Origin: Paenibacillus sp. PL91
GTDB lineage: Bacteria > Bacillota > Bacilli > Paenibacillales > Paenibacillaceae
Direction: 5' to 3'
DNA: 64,000 nt
Assembly: GCF_012935325.2 (NCBI RefSeq)
Contig: NZ_JABBYG020000011.1
Location: forward strand, 1-64,000
Translations under genes and position numbers: made by a program
Part shown: in pieces, positions 43,310 to 51,569 of the stretch
How positions within the stretch are numbered: position 1 is the first letter of the stretch
Layout of the letters: the number at the start of each line of letters is the position of its first letter
The notes under the pieces: model-generated
Databases searched by the model: none
What the model was told of the DNA's origin: nothing
Seen by the model: only the letters and a program-made list of their open reading frames with translations

Positions 43310-45514
43310 ATGACCATAAGAAGCAACCCGAATACAGCGAAGAAAATATTTATTCCTCTCCTCATAGCGGCGCTTCTCAGCACGATCCTGACTGGTTATG
43401 CCAGCTCGGTTCGTGCCGAGACGGCGGCACCGCAGCTGCCCGCCTTTAACATTCCGGCTTTGTCCGAGGCGCATAAGGCATCGCAGCTGCCAAATGTCAT
43501 CGTAGTGGCGACAGGCGGAACGCTTGCAGGCAAAGCTAGAGACAATGATCCGACCAACTTTCAAAATTACGCGGCAGGCACGTACCTGATGTCAGATTTA
43601 GTGTCTCAGCTGCCAAGAAAAGATAAACTTGCCGATGTGTCGACGTTCCAATTCGGAAATAAGGGCTCAGGCGGCTACACGATGAAGGAGCTCTATGATC
43701 TATCTCTTGCAGTAGACGCAGCGCTTGAAATCTATGATAGTGCTGTCGTGACTACAGGAACCGATACGATGGAGGAAATTGCTTATTTCCTTGATCTGAC
43801 CGTTCAAAGCGAGAAGCCGGTAGTCGTTACCGGTGCGATGAGACCTTGGGATGTTATCGGAACCGATGGCCCGGCTAACCTTTATCAAGCGATTAAAGTA
43901 GCGGGCAGCGGCAAAACAAAATGGTACGGTACGGTCGTCATGCTCAATGATGTCATTCATGCGGCTCGCGAGGTGACGAAGTCCAATTCGCATCGGATGG
44001 ATACGTTCGAGACGCCGATGTTCGGAGCGCTGGGCTATGTCGATGATCCGGCTGTACGCATTTATCGTCTTAACGCGAGAGCGCTGAAGGCGGGTCAGGC
44101 CGACTGGGCAACCCCATTTAATTTGAAGCTTATCTCGAAGGATAATCTTCCGATCGTAGAGATCGCCTACAGCTACCAGGAAGCTGGCGGCGGAGCGATC
44201 CGCGCCTTAGTTGAGGATGGCGCTAAGGGCATTGTCACGGCAGGCACCGGAGCGGCGGGCATTTCATCGAAAATGAGCGCAGCGCGTACCGCGGCTATTC
44301 GCGACCACGGTGTCACCTTTGTCTCAACAACAAGAACGGGCTCAGGCACGATTACGGGCAGCGGAAACGGCATTATTGCCGGAGACAACTTAAATCCGCA
44401 GCATGCCCGTATTATGCTTATGCTGTCACTTGCTTTCTCCAGTGATTTCAATACGGTGAAAGGCTGGTTTGAGACAGTAGGCACGCAGGATATTACGGTA
44501 GATGTGCCAGAGACGACTACTCCTCCTGTAGGCGGGGATAGCGGATCGGGTGGATCGGGCGGTAATGTGCCAAGCAAAGGCAAGGTTACGATTGGTGCTG
44601 GAAGCGCGGGCACGCTAGGCTTGGAAGACAGCGTCACGGTATCCGTACCGGCAGGAGCGACGAAGGAGCAAATGCTGCTTTCGATTGAAAAGCTGACAGG
44701 TACGGGCGGTATCGTTGAATCAACGAGTCAGCTGGTATCACCGATTTTTGAAATACTCAAAAACATTTCAGCCAACTTCTTAGTTCCGGTCACCTTAACC
44801 TTCAAATTTGATACGACTCTTATCAAAGATGGCAAGACGGCTTCTGTATTCTATTACGACGAGACGAAGAAGCAGTGGGTGGAGATGGGCGGAACGATTA
44901 ACGGCAGCGTGATTACTGTGAAATCCGACCACTTCACCAAGTTTGCCGTATTTGCCGTAGATAAGAAGGATGAACCGGCTTCCTTTACGGACATTTCCGG
45001 GCACTGGGCAGAGGCAGCCATTAAAGAGGCGGTTGCATCCAGCATTGTGAAGGGATATGTCGACGGCACGTTCAGACCGGGTAACACAGTAACGCGCGCA
45101 GAGTTCTCCGTCATGTTGATGGGGGCGTTAAAAGCGGAGGGTGAGGGTGCTGCGCTTGCCTTTGCCGACAATGACAAAATCGCGGCGTGGGCAAAGGATG
45201 CTGTTGCTCGAGCGGTGAAAGCAAAAGTTATTAGCGGCTATCCAGACGGTACGTTCCGTCCAAGCGCTAATATTCTGCGAATGGAAATGGTCTCGATGAT
45301 CGCAAGCGGAGCTGGACTTGAGCTGGACGCTAATGCATCAACAAGCTTTGCCGACAATGAGGATATTCCGGCATGGGCGAAGGGCGCTGTCAAAGTAGTC
45401 AGCGACAAAGGCATTATTCAAGGCCGGACGGGCAACATCTTCGCGCCCAAAGCTACCGCTACTAGAGCGGATGCGATTACGATTATTATGAACATGCTTA
45501 AAGCAAGTAAATAA
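43310..45514 (+). CDS. SLH-anchored L-asparaginase
   Basis: 734 residues. Signal peptide (~1-36), asparaginase domain (~55-400) closely similar to the upstream paralogue with the same VATGGTLAG and TTGTDTMEE motifs, a Gly/Ser linker, a ZU5-like or Ig-like beta domain (~430-540), and three SLH repeats (~557-734; GHWAEAAIKEAV..GYVDGTFRPGNTVTRAEF). The SLH repeats would bind pyruvylated wall polymer and display the enzyme on the surface. AGGGGAGGAG precedes the ATG. Probably co-transcribed with the first asparaginase. Confidence 0.93.
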   Translation: MTIRSNPNTAKKIFIPLLIAALLSTILTGYASSVRAETAAPQLPAFNIPALSEAHKASQLPNVIVVATGGTLAGKARDNDPTNFQNYAAGTYLMSDLVSQLPRKDKLADVSTFQFGNKGSGGYTMKELYDLSLAVDAALEIYDSAVVTTGTDTMEEIAYFLDLTVQSEKPVVVTGAMRPWDVIGTDGPANLYQAIKVAGSGKTKWYGTVVMLNDVIHAAREVTKSNSHRMDTFETPMFGALGYVDDPAVRIYRLNARALKAGQADWATPFNLKLISKDNLPIVEIAYSYQEAGGGAIRALVEDGAKGIVTAGTGAAGISSKMSAARTAAIRDHGVTFVSTTRTGSGTITGSGNGIIAGDNLNPQHARIMLMLSLAFSSDFNTVKGWFETVGTQDITVDVPETTTPPVGGDSGSGGSGGNVPSKGKVTIGAGSAGTLGLEDSVTVSVPAGATKEQMLLSIEKLTGTGGIVESTSQLVSPIFEILKNISANFLVPVTLTFKFDTTLIKDGKTASVFYYDETKKQWVEMGGTINGSVITVKSDHFTKFAVFAVDKKDEPASFTDISGHWAEAAIKEAVASSIVKGYVDGTFRPGNTVTRAEFSVMLMGALKAEGEGAALAFADNDKIAAWAKDAVARAVKAKVISGYPDGTFRPSANILRMEMVSMIASGAGLELDANASTSFADNEDIPAWAKGAVKVVSDKGIIQGRTGNIFAPKATATRADAITIIMNMLKASK

Positions 45515-45521
45515 TGAAACG

Positions 45522-45569
45522 AAAGGCGGTTCCAAGGGTCTTATTAGACCACTTGGAGCCGCCTTTTTT
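45522..45569. terminator. Terminator between convergent genes
   Basis: AAAGGCGG-TCCAAG-GGTC pairs with GACC-CTTGGA-CCGCCTTTTTT. Confidence 0.9.
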
Positions 45570-45581
45570 GCATGCCATGGA

Positions 45582-46547
45582 CTAGAGCCCGGACTGAAGC
45601 AATAGCCGCGCCGTTTCGGCTGGATGTGAAATCGGGAAGTGATGGCCGTAGGGGAGAAGCGTTGTAGGAATGACAGCATAAGCTGTGGGAATTGAGTAGA
45701 CGCGTTCCTTTGTGCCCCAAAGCATGCTTACTTGGCTGCTGCTCCAGCGCCCTGGCTGCAAACGGAAATGCTCGGCTCTGGTCAAGGCGGCCTGCGTATC
45801 CGCCAAGGTGGCTCTGACTCTTGGAGAGCTAAGCTCATTCCGTGCAAACTGGACATAGCTGTCTGGCATTTCGCTCGAATGGCCGAAGCAGCCGCGCGCT
45901 AAAAGCTCCTTACGCAGCCTATCTTCCGTAACATGAGGCAGAAGCAAACGATTTGCAAATCTGCTCTTGTACCGTGAGTTAGCCGGATGGAATACAGGCT
46001 GAAGCAGGCGTACGGCGTGAAAATGATCTGATGACATACGCTCCATAACTTTGGCTGCGAGCAAGGCGCCGTAGGAATGACCGATCAAGGTAACGGGCTC
46101 TTGCTGCGAAGCGACAGCCTCTATGATCGCTTGGACATGCCCTTCTATTACGTTTGCGCTATGATGGTAGGGCGATCGTCCAAAGCCGGGCAGGTCGGCA
46201 ATCCAAACGGGACGGCCATGCAGCTCGGAGGCTAGCGGCAGCAGGCAATCGGCTCCGCTAAAGGTGCCCGGCAGCATAAGAATAGGATGGCCGCTGCCGG
46301 CTTTCTTTAACGTTGCTAGTGAGCCGCGCCTGCCGCGCTCAAAGCCCGGATGAATCGATTGTCCGTGCGATAGCCGATAATCCAAATCAGCAACAACATG
46401 CGGAAGAGTAGACGGATTGACGGAAGTGGGCAGCGCGTGCTTTTGCTGAATATGTCTAGCGGATTGGAGAGGGAATGGCTGGTTCACGATAAAGCTGAGC
46501 GACTGCTCGGGAATGCCAAGCTTGCTGCCTAGGCTGGTGCCTAGCAC
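45582..46547 (-). CDS. Alpha/beta hydrolase, probably the 3' half of a frameshifted SDR-hydrolase fusion
   Basis: 321 codons. The hydrolase fold begins near residue 85 (GHPILMLPGTFSGAD); the nucleophile Ser is in GHSYG, and the catalytic His is probably in the C-terminal PYGHHFPISHP. The first ~80 residues instead read as the tail of the SDR gene just upstream. The GTG start has no good ribosome site, and the frame stays open upstream, coding KELRVPAPIGSISLSLLGK. It therefore looks like the second half of one longer gene broken by a 1-nt deletion near 46594-46604. Confidence 0.75.
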   Translation of the reverse strand: MLGTSLGSKLGIPEQSLSFIVNQPFPLQSARHIQQKHALPTSVNPSTLPHVVADLDYRLSHGQSIHPGFERGRRGSLATLKKAGSGHPILMLPGTFSGADCLLPLASELHGRPVWIADLPGFGRSPYHHSANVIEGHVQAIIEAVASQQEPVTLIGHSYGALLAAKVMERMSSDHFHAVRLLQPVFHPANSRYKSRFANRLLLPHVTEDRLRKELLARGCFGHSSEMPDSYVQFARNELSSPRVRATLADTQAALTRAEHFRLQPGRWSSSQVSMLWGTKERVYSIPTAYAVIPTTLLPYGHHFPISHPAETARLLLQSGL

Positions 46548-46552
46548 TTTTC

Positions 46553-47410
46553 CTAGTAATGAAAGAGAAATGGAGCCGATAGGCGCTGGAACGCGCAGCT
46601 CCTTATTATTATCCGTATGAGCTGGGTCATATTTGGACTTGCGGTTTGCTCATCAAGCAGGTAGTAGGTATCGCTGACAGGCTGCTGTTCATTGACGAGC
46701 GCCGCAATGAATGCAGCGGTATGGTCAATGTGAACAAGCGGAAGCCAGTGCTTGGGTCCGCCGGGCACTGTGCCCATCAGCTTCCGTCTGGCAGAGGCGA
46801 TGAGAATGCCAAGCCCGCCGGTTTGCTCGGTATTTCCTGTAACGGAATCGCCGATAATGACACTCGGGTGAACGACGGACAGTGAATAGCCGTGTTGCCT
46901 AGCATGCTGTAGGATATAGAAATCAGCGGTGATCTTCATTCGCTCGTAAGGGGATTCATGCTCCAACCGCTTCAAAATGGCAGCTTGCTCGTTTACATTG
47001 CGATCCGTTGCCGGGCTCTTGAAGCCAACGACGTGAATGAAATGGCGCAGCTGGCCGTTTCTTTGCAAATGGTCAGCTAGTAGTGTTAAATGCTCAGCTG
47101 CATCGAGAAATACACGCTTCGCTTCCTGTTCGCTTAGCAAAATATCCATAGGCCCGCCGGCATGAATAATAACGTCTGTGGTAAGTAGAAGCTCGCGGTC
47201 GCTTGAAGAAAGGCCAAGTCCCGGCTGCGTCAAATCCCCGACAATGGCGGATAGGGAAGGGAGCATCTCCTCTCCGGCTTGCCCAAACAGCGCATTGAAC
47301 CGAGCGGCTGATCGAACCAGCGCGGTAATGCGGTGGCCTTCGGCGACGAGCTGCCTCACCAGTTGCGAACCGATAAATCCGGTTCCTCCTGTTATAAAAA
47401 TATGTGCCAT
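46553..47410 (-). CDS. SDR/NAD(P)-dependent epimerase-reductase, probably the 5' half of a frameshifted fusion
   Basis: 285 codons of extended SDR type: NAD(P)-binding FITGGTGFIGSQLV at residues 4-17, VVGFKSP then YERMK with the catalytic Tyr/Lys pair, as in thioester-reductase-like enzymes. The last ~20 residues (RSCAFQRLSAPFLFHY) look out of frame. The shift lies at ATAATAATAAG around 46597. The start has AGAGGAGG 8 nt upstream and is controlled by a TAGTACT palindrome bound by the adjacent TetR regulator. Confidence 0.8.
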   Translation of the reverse strand: MAHIFITGGTGFIGSQLVRQLVAEGHRITALVRSAARFNALFGQAGEEMLPSLSAIVGDLTQPGLGLSSSDRELLLTTDVIIHAGGPMDILLSEQEAKRVFLDAAEHLTLLADHLQRNGQLRHFIHVVGFKSPATDRNVNEQAAILKRLEHESPYERMKITADFYILQHARQHGYSLSVVHPSVIIGDSVTGNTEQTGGLGILIASARRKLMGTVPGGPKHWLPLVHIDHTAAFIAALVNEQQPVSDTYYLLDEQTASPNMTQLIRIIIRSCAFQRLSAPFLFHY

Positions 47411-47438
47411 ATATATGTCCTCCTCTTTATTTACATAC

Positions 47439-47456
47439 TAGTACTAAACAGTACTA
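47439..47456. promoter_or_regulatory. TetR operator at the SDR promoter
   Basis: Perfect palindrome TAGTACT-AAAC-AGTACTA, 28 bases before the SDR start. A second copy lies at the TetR start. Confidence 0.78.
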
Positions 47457-47471
47457 ATACACTCAAAAAAA

Positions 47472-48053
47472 TTACTTTAGCATGGAAGCTAAAGCATGAA
47501 GCGAGTGCTGCAATAGGGATGAATCCTGATTCGTATGCTGTAGGAACAGTCCGCCTTCAATCGTTGATAGAATTAAGGCAGCCGTCTGCTGCGGCTCCAG
47601 CCTGCTGTTTATTTCATTGCTCGCGATTCCTTGAACGATGAGCTTCTCAAGAATCTGCAGCTGTCTGCCGAAAAAACGGCTGATTTGCTCACGAATAGCA
47701 GTGGCTTCCTTCGGTGTCTGTGTATATAGCGTCAGGAAGGGGCAGCCTCCGAGGCAGTCGGCGTCCTGTTCGATAAGCACGTTCATCAGTCTCATGAGCC
47801 GATCCATGACAGGCAGCTCCGTCTGGCTTGCAATGTAAGTGATAAGCTGCTCGTACTGGTCGGTCATTTTCTCGATAATGGCGGACAACAGCTCCTCCTT
47901 GCTTTTGAAATAATAATAAATGTTCGTTTTAGATACCTTGCTTTCGGCAACGATATCATCCATGCTGGTAACGAGGTAGCCTTTGCTCAAAAATAGGCTC
48001 GCAGCGGTTTGAAGTGCAATCTCGCGATTGGAAATTTTAGTTTTCGGCCTCAT
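47472..48053 (-). CDS. TetR-family transcriptional repressor
   Basis: About 193 residues: N-terminal helix-turn-helix (~8-52; FLSKGYLVTSMDDIVAESKVSKTNIYYYFKSKEELL) and a C-terminal ligand domain with CLGGCPF, seen in YcdC/AcrR-like repressors. It sits beside its presumed target on the same strand, with one operator at its own start and one at the SDR gene. ATG 48053 is chosen; its promoter TTGACA-18-TATAGT (48061-48090, minus strand) puts the transcript start at about the ATG, so the mRNA may be leaderless. Confidence 0.9.
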   Translation of the reverse strand: MRPKTKISNREIALQTAASLFLSKGYLVTSMDDIVAESKVSKTNIYYYFKSKEELLSAIIEKMTDQYEQLITYIASQTELPVMDRLMRLMNVLIEQDADCLGGCPFLTLYTQTPKEATAIREQISRFFGRQLQILEKLIVQGIASNEINSRLEPQQTAALILSTIEGGLFLQHTNQDSSLLQHSLHALASMLK

Positions 48054-48054
48054 A

Positions 48055-48090
48055 ATTAGCACTATACAGTACTAATGATGAGGCTGTCAA
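48055..48090 (-). promoter_or_regulatory. TetR promoter with operator
   Basis: Minus strand TTGACA (48085-48090), 18-base spacer, TATAGT (48061-48066). The operator ATTAGCACT-ATAC-AGTACTAAT (48055-48076) covers the -10 and start region, giving autorepression. It differs by one base from a perfect palindrome and shares the half-site with 47439-47456. Confidence 0.75.
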
Positions 48091-48170
48091 TGGGCGTTAA
48101 AATACCAAGTAAAAGGGCGCGGAAAATAATAAATGTGATTTCATAAATTGTTCTCAATAGTTGCCATAAC

Positions 48171-48212
48171 AAAAAATCGCCCCTCGACCATTGCTGGTTG
48201 AGGGGCGATTTT
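48171..48212. terminator. Terminator after the DUF6143-like gene
   Basis: AAAATCGCCCCTC-ACCA, TTGC loop, TGGT-GAGGGGCGATTTT; strong on either strand. Confidence 0.9.
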
Positions 48213-48215
48213 GCC

Positions 48216-48809
48216 TTAATACATGCCTTGAGCCTCTTCCCACCAGCCTATGGAGATGACGGCGGGAGCGGGATGATTCATGGAGCTGGTTAGCGTGAAG
48301 AGAATCGCTTGGCCGGGACCGATGATCCAGTGGCCCGCTTTCTCGCTCGAGACGCTGGAGTAAGACGGAATGACTCGCGTAGATACGGGAACTGCAGCGA
48401 GAGCGGTCGTGTCGAGGCCGCTGCCGAATTGGACCTGCCCGCGCGGCGTCGGCTTCGGATTGAGCGTTAAATTTGCAGTGGATACCTCATGCGACTGCTT
48501 GCCGTGCGTTGGCAGGTTGGAGCAGAAGCAAATTTGCGAGACGAGCTTATCATCCGACAAATTGCTCAGCACATAAATATCCAAATAAAGATTAACGCCC
48601 GAATGGGGAGGGTTGATGAGCGCTCCCCAAGTTCGGTTCGAATCGGTTGGATTTAGTTGATCCGTCTCGCCCAAAAAGTATTTCCCCTGCAGCGACTTGT
48701 TAAGCGGATTTGTTAGATTGACCACGCTGACTGGCCCATTGCCATACATCGCTTCACCATCCTTCGCAACATGCCTATACTCCACCATATGATTGGAATT
48801 CTGTAACAT
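48216..48809 (-). CDS. DUF6143-like protein of unknown function
   Basis: 197 codons, soluble and beta-rich, with no signal peptide. WGALINPPHSGVNLYLDIYVLSNLSDD and a C-terminal WIIGPGQAILFTLTS resemble the DUF6143 group of Firmicutes proteins of unknown function; this assignment is from memory of the pattern. Start is unclear: ATG 48809 has no spaced site, and ATG 48749 has AAGGA 10 nt upstream. It stands alone before a strong terminator. Confidence 0.65.
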   Translation of the reverse strand: MLQNSNHMVEYRHVAKDGEAMYGNGPVSVVNLTNPLNKSLQGKYFLGETDQLNPTDSNRTWGALINPPHSGVNLYLDIYVLSNLSDDKLVSQICFCSNLPTHGKQSHEVSTANLTLNPKPTPRGQVQFGSGLDTTALAAVPVSTRVIPSYSSVSSEKAGHWIIGPGQAILFTLTSSMNHPAPAVISIGWWEEAQGMY

Positions 48810-48854
48810 GCCTGCGGATCGGGGCCGTGATTGTGCAATGCTATTGCGGGGGAG

Positions 48855-50381
48855 CTATTCTTTGGACACGTGGCTGCCCCAAATCGCCATTCCGTCCTTG
48901 GATAATGCGCTAAACGTCATGACATAACTCAGTGTACCTTCGTTCCATTCTCGCAGCAGGGCGCCATTATATAGCTTCCCGTCGATCGTTAGATCAATTG
49001 TTGCTTCCCCGGTGCTTTTCCATGTTCCGCTCACGCTGCCGGAAATTTTGCCGTCTTTGCCTAGCGTAATAAGACTGGCTTGCTTAACGTCAGCCGTAAT
49101 ATCCTTGCCGTGATTCACATATTTGTAGTCGCCAACGATTTGGTCAGCGGTTACGCGCTCAGCCGTTTCACCCGAGTAGCGATGCGGGGCAACGACCGGC
49201 CAGCCCTCCGTGTTCATCAGCATCTGATGCACCCTCACCTCATGCGCTTCGCCGCGGGATGGGAAGCGGGTATGGAAGATGAGAAACATTTTGCCGGTGT
49301 CCGGATCTACGAAGGTTGAATTATGACCAGGCGATGCGTACCCCGTTCCGATATTCGCGATCTCCCCGTCGACATTATCCATTTGGAAGTTGCCCATCAG
49401 CTTCACCCCGTAAGGCGCGATAGACGCGTCGTCGAACAGCGTGCCGGAAGCTCCAAATGCATCAATCATATCCTTGCCCTCGGAGTCGAGAAAAGGCCCG
49501 TCGGGTTTTTTGGAGCGGGCAACGCGAATGTTGTACCCGCCGCTTGAATCTAGGCCGCCATAGGATAGAAATAAATAATAATAGTCCGTTTCCTTGCTGT
49601 ACATCATATACGGCGCTTCGATGCGGCTGTGATTATTGCCAAGAAGCCGCTTACCATAGCCTTGACCTTGATAAGGCAGACCGGTTTCCGGATTCATTTT
49701 CATCATAAAAATCCCGCCCGAATACGAGCCGTACACCATCCACAGAACGCCGTCTTTATCGTAAAAGACGTTCGGGTCCACAACGTTCGGATGCACGGTC
49801 GCATCATAGATCGTCCCGTCCTCGCTCGGATCATTCCACATGCCGGATTTCAATATAATGCCCTTGTTATGATAAGGCCCCTCCACCTTGTCGGCGACCG
49901 CATAGCCAAGCACAGAACGAGGAGAATCGCCCTTGCACATGCTGTAATACATATAAAATTTGCCGTCGGGCAATTGGATAACGTCACCCGCCCAGAACGT
50001 ATCCGTCTCCGCCCAAGCAAGCTCCTCGCTCATTTCGGCCAATACGTCCGAGATAATCGGATTTCCTTCATAGACGCTTGAGTTAAGCTGCTCCCAAGAC
50101 ATCAAATCCTTTGACTTCGCAGCAGCGAGGTGGGAGCCGAAAATATAATAGGTATCGCCGACTTTAATGATCGATGGATCGTGTACGGAAGCGTCAGCAA
50201 ATGCGGGCTCATTGGTTGTAACCGCTTCCGAATTTGTGCCGTTTGCAGCTTCGGCCGTGGAGGCAGGCGCCGCGCTTTCGGCGGGCGGTTGATTGCCTGC
50301 GTTGCTGGCGTTACTTCCGCTGCATGCGCTCATGAAGGTCATCATGCATACGGTTAGCAAAATAATCGTTTGTTTTCTCAA
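48855..50381 (-). CDS. GH43 arabinan endo-1,5-alpha-L-arabinanase, lipoprotein
   Basis: 508 residues. Lipobox MSACSG near residue 20, Ser/Ala-rich linker, then the five-bladed GH43 propeller (~60-400; VHDPSIIKVGDTYYIFGSH gives the general base Asp, HSRIEAPYMMY the general acid Glu) and a C-terminal GH43-associated beta domain (~410-508). It cuts alpha-1,5-arabinan outside the cell. TTG start with AAAGGGGA upstream. Anchoring as a lipoprotein keeps it at the membrane. Confidence 0.92.
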   Translation of the reverse strand: MRKQTIILLTVCMMTFMSACSGSNASNAGNQPPAESAAPASTAEAANGTNSEAVTTNEPAFADASVHDPSIIKVGDTYYIFGSHLAAAKSKDLMSWEQLNSSVYEGNPIISDVLAEMSEELAWAETDTFWAGDVIQLPDGKFYMYYSMCKGDSPRSVLGYAVADKVEGPYHNKGIILKSGMWNDPSEDGTIYDATVHPNVVDPNVFYDKDGVLWMVYGSYSGGIFMMKMNPETGLPYQGQGYGKRLLGNNHSRIEAPYMMYSKETDYYYLFLSYGGLDSSGGYNIRVARSKKPDGPFLDSEGKDMIDAFGASGTLFDDASIAPYGVKLMGNFQMDNVDGEIANIGTGYASPGHNSTFVDPDTGKMFLIFHTRFPSRGEAHEVRVHQMLMNTEGWPVVAPHRYSGETAERVTADQIVGDYKYVNHGKDITADVKQASLITLGKDGKISGSVSGTWKSTGEATIDLTIDGKLYNGALLREWNEGTLSYVMTFSALSKDGMAIWGSHVSKE

Positions 50382-50462
50382 TGTGACAGATCCCCTTTGA
50401 CGGATGTTTGGATAATTATATAAATATTAATCAATTAATAAATTTATTATATATTAAGCCGT

Positions 50463-50493
50463 AAAAAAAGAGAAGGGCTTAGCCCTCCTCTTT
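50463..50493 (-). terminator. Terminator of the cyclophilin gene
   Basis: On the minus strand GAGGAGGGCT and AGCCCTTCTC pair, followed by seven T. Confidence 0.85.
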
Positions 50494-50503
50494 AGCGCTT
50501 CTC

Positions 50504-51214
50504 TTATTTCGTTTTTACCGGTTCCTCAAACGTCATGCCAAGCGTGTCTACCGTTACTTTTTTCATCGAAATCGGAGTTTCCGGCCTATCGTTCGCACCG
50601 ACGGCCTGATTCACGATTTCATCTACCGCTTCCATGCCCTCCGTTACTTTGCCGAAGGATGCGTACAGGTTGTCAAGCGAAGGCGCATCGGCCACCATGA
50701 TGAAAAATTGCGAGCCGCCCGTATCGGGGTCGTTCGTGCGAGCCATGGAGAGTACGCCGCGCGTATGCTTGAGCTTGTTCTCGAAGCCGTTGTCTGTGAA
50801 CTCGCCAGGGATGCTGTAGTCAGGACCGCCCATTCCAGTGCCATCAGGATCGCCGCCTTGAATCATAAAGCCTGGGATAACACGGTGGAAAATAACGCCG
50901 TCATAAAAGCCTTTATTAATAAGGGATACAAAGTTGTTTACTGTATTTGGAGCAACCTCAGGATATAGCTCAAGCTTAATGATTTTGTCATTGCTTAATT
51001 GAATGGTTACAACAGGATGCTTGTCCGGGCCTAGCAGCGCTGGGCCATCCTCTGCTGGAGCCTCGGTTGGGGGAGTCGTTGTGCTTGTATTGCCGCCGGT
51101 GCCGGTATTTTTGTCTCCGTCCGCCGCACGGTTTGCTCCGCATCCAGATGCAACAACGAGCAGAATGAGCATGAGGAGCAGCGTGGTCCCAAGACGTTTG
51201 TTTTTATAAAGCAT
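50504..51214 (-). CDS. Peptidyl-prolyl cis-trans isomerase lipoprotein (cyclophilin)
   Basis: 236 residues. Lipobox VASGCG near residue 23, a Thr/Gly/Pro linker, then a cyclophilin domain (~60-225) with FHRVIPGFMIQGGDPDGTG and GSQFFIMV. It speeds proline isomerisation in exported proteins at the outer membrane face. ATG 51214 is set by AAGGAGG 8 nt upstream. The last ~15 residues are a short charged tail. Confidence 0.93.
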   Translation of the reverse strand: MLYKNKRLGTTLLLMLILLVVASGCGANRAADGDKNTGTGGNTSTTTPPTEAPAEDGPALLGPDKHPVVTIQLSNDKIIKLELYPEVAPNTVNNFVSLINKGFYDGVIFHRVIPGFMIQGGDPDGTGMGGPDYSIPGEFTDNGFENKLKHTRGVLSMARTNDPDTGGSQFFIMVADAPSLDNLYASFGKVTEGMEAVDEIVNQAVGANDRPETPISMKKVTVDTLGMTFEEPVKTK

Positions 51215-51506
51215 TTCAATATCCTCCTTAAGTTGTGTGAATGCAAAAAAATTCGCAGATTCGTCTGCCTTTTTCCCCGCATTCGCAATCATGATTCAAT
51301 CTGTATAATACCATATTGGTTGTTTTAAATGCGAGGGAGTTGTCTATTGCGAGCAGTGTAGCAGCCTTAATATTCATGTGGTTTACCCTTAGCCACCTTA
51401 ACTATCTACCTAACAAAATAACAAAAATAAATAGTAAAACAGCATTTTAGCCCTATAAAAGCTAGTTTAAACCATTTATTTTACAATAGGAACCTCATAT
51501 ACTTGT

Positions 51507-51521
51507 TGTTAAGCGCTTACA
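51507..51521 (+). promoter_or_regulatory. LacI/CcpA-type palindrome before the mannanase gene
   Basis: TGTTAAGCGCTTACA is a near-perfect palindrome centred on GCGC. It resembles a catabolite-responsive cre site with one extra base, or the operator of a dedicated LacI regulator. It lies about 50 bases upstream of the start. Confidence 0.5.
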
Positions 51522-51569
51522 TTATTCACCAGTAGGTGATAACAAAAATAACAAAACAGGAGGGTTATC

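Noticed and set aside
41886..45514. Tandem asparaginases as an assembly duplication
   Set aside because: The copies differ throughout in nucleotides and tail domains, so they are a true old duplication.
48855..50381. Plus-strand frames across the arabinanase gene
   Set aside because: The GH43 catalytic motifs are on the minus strand; the plus frames are shadows.
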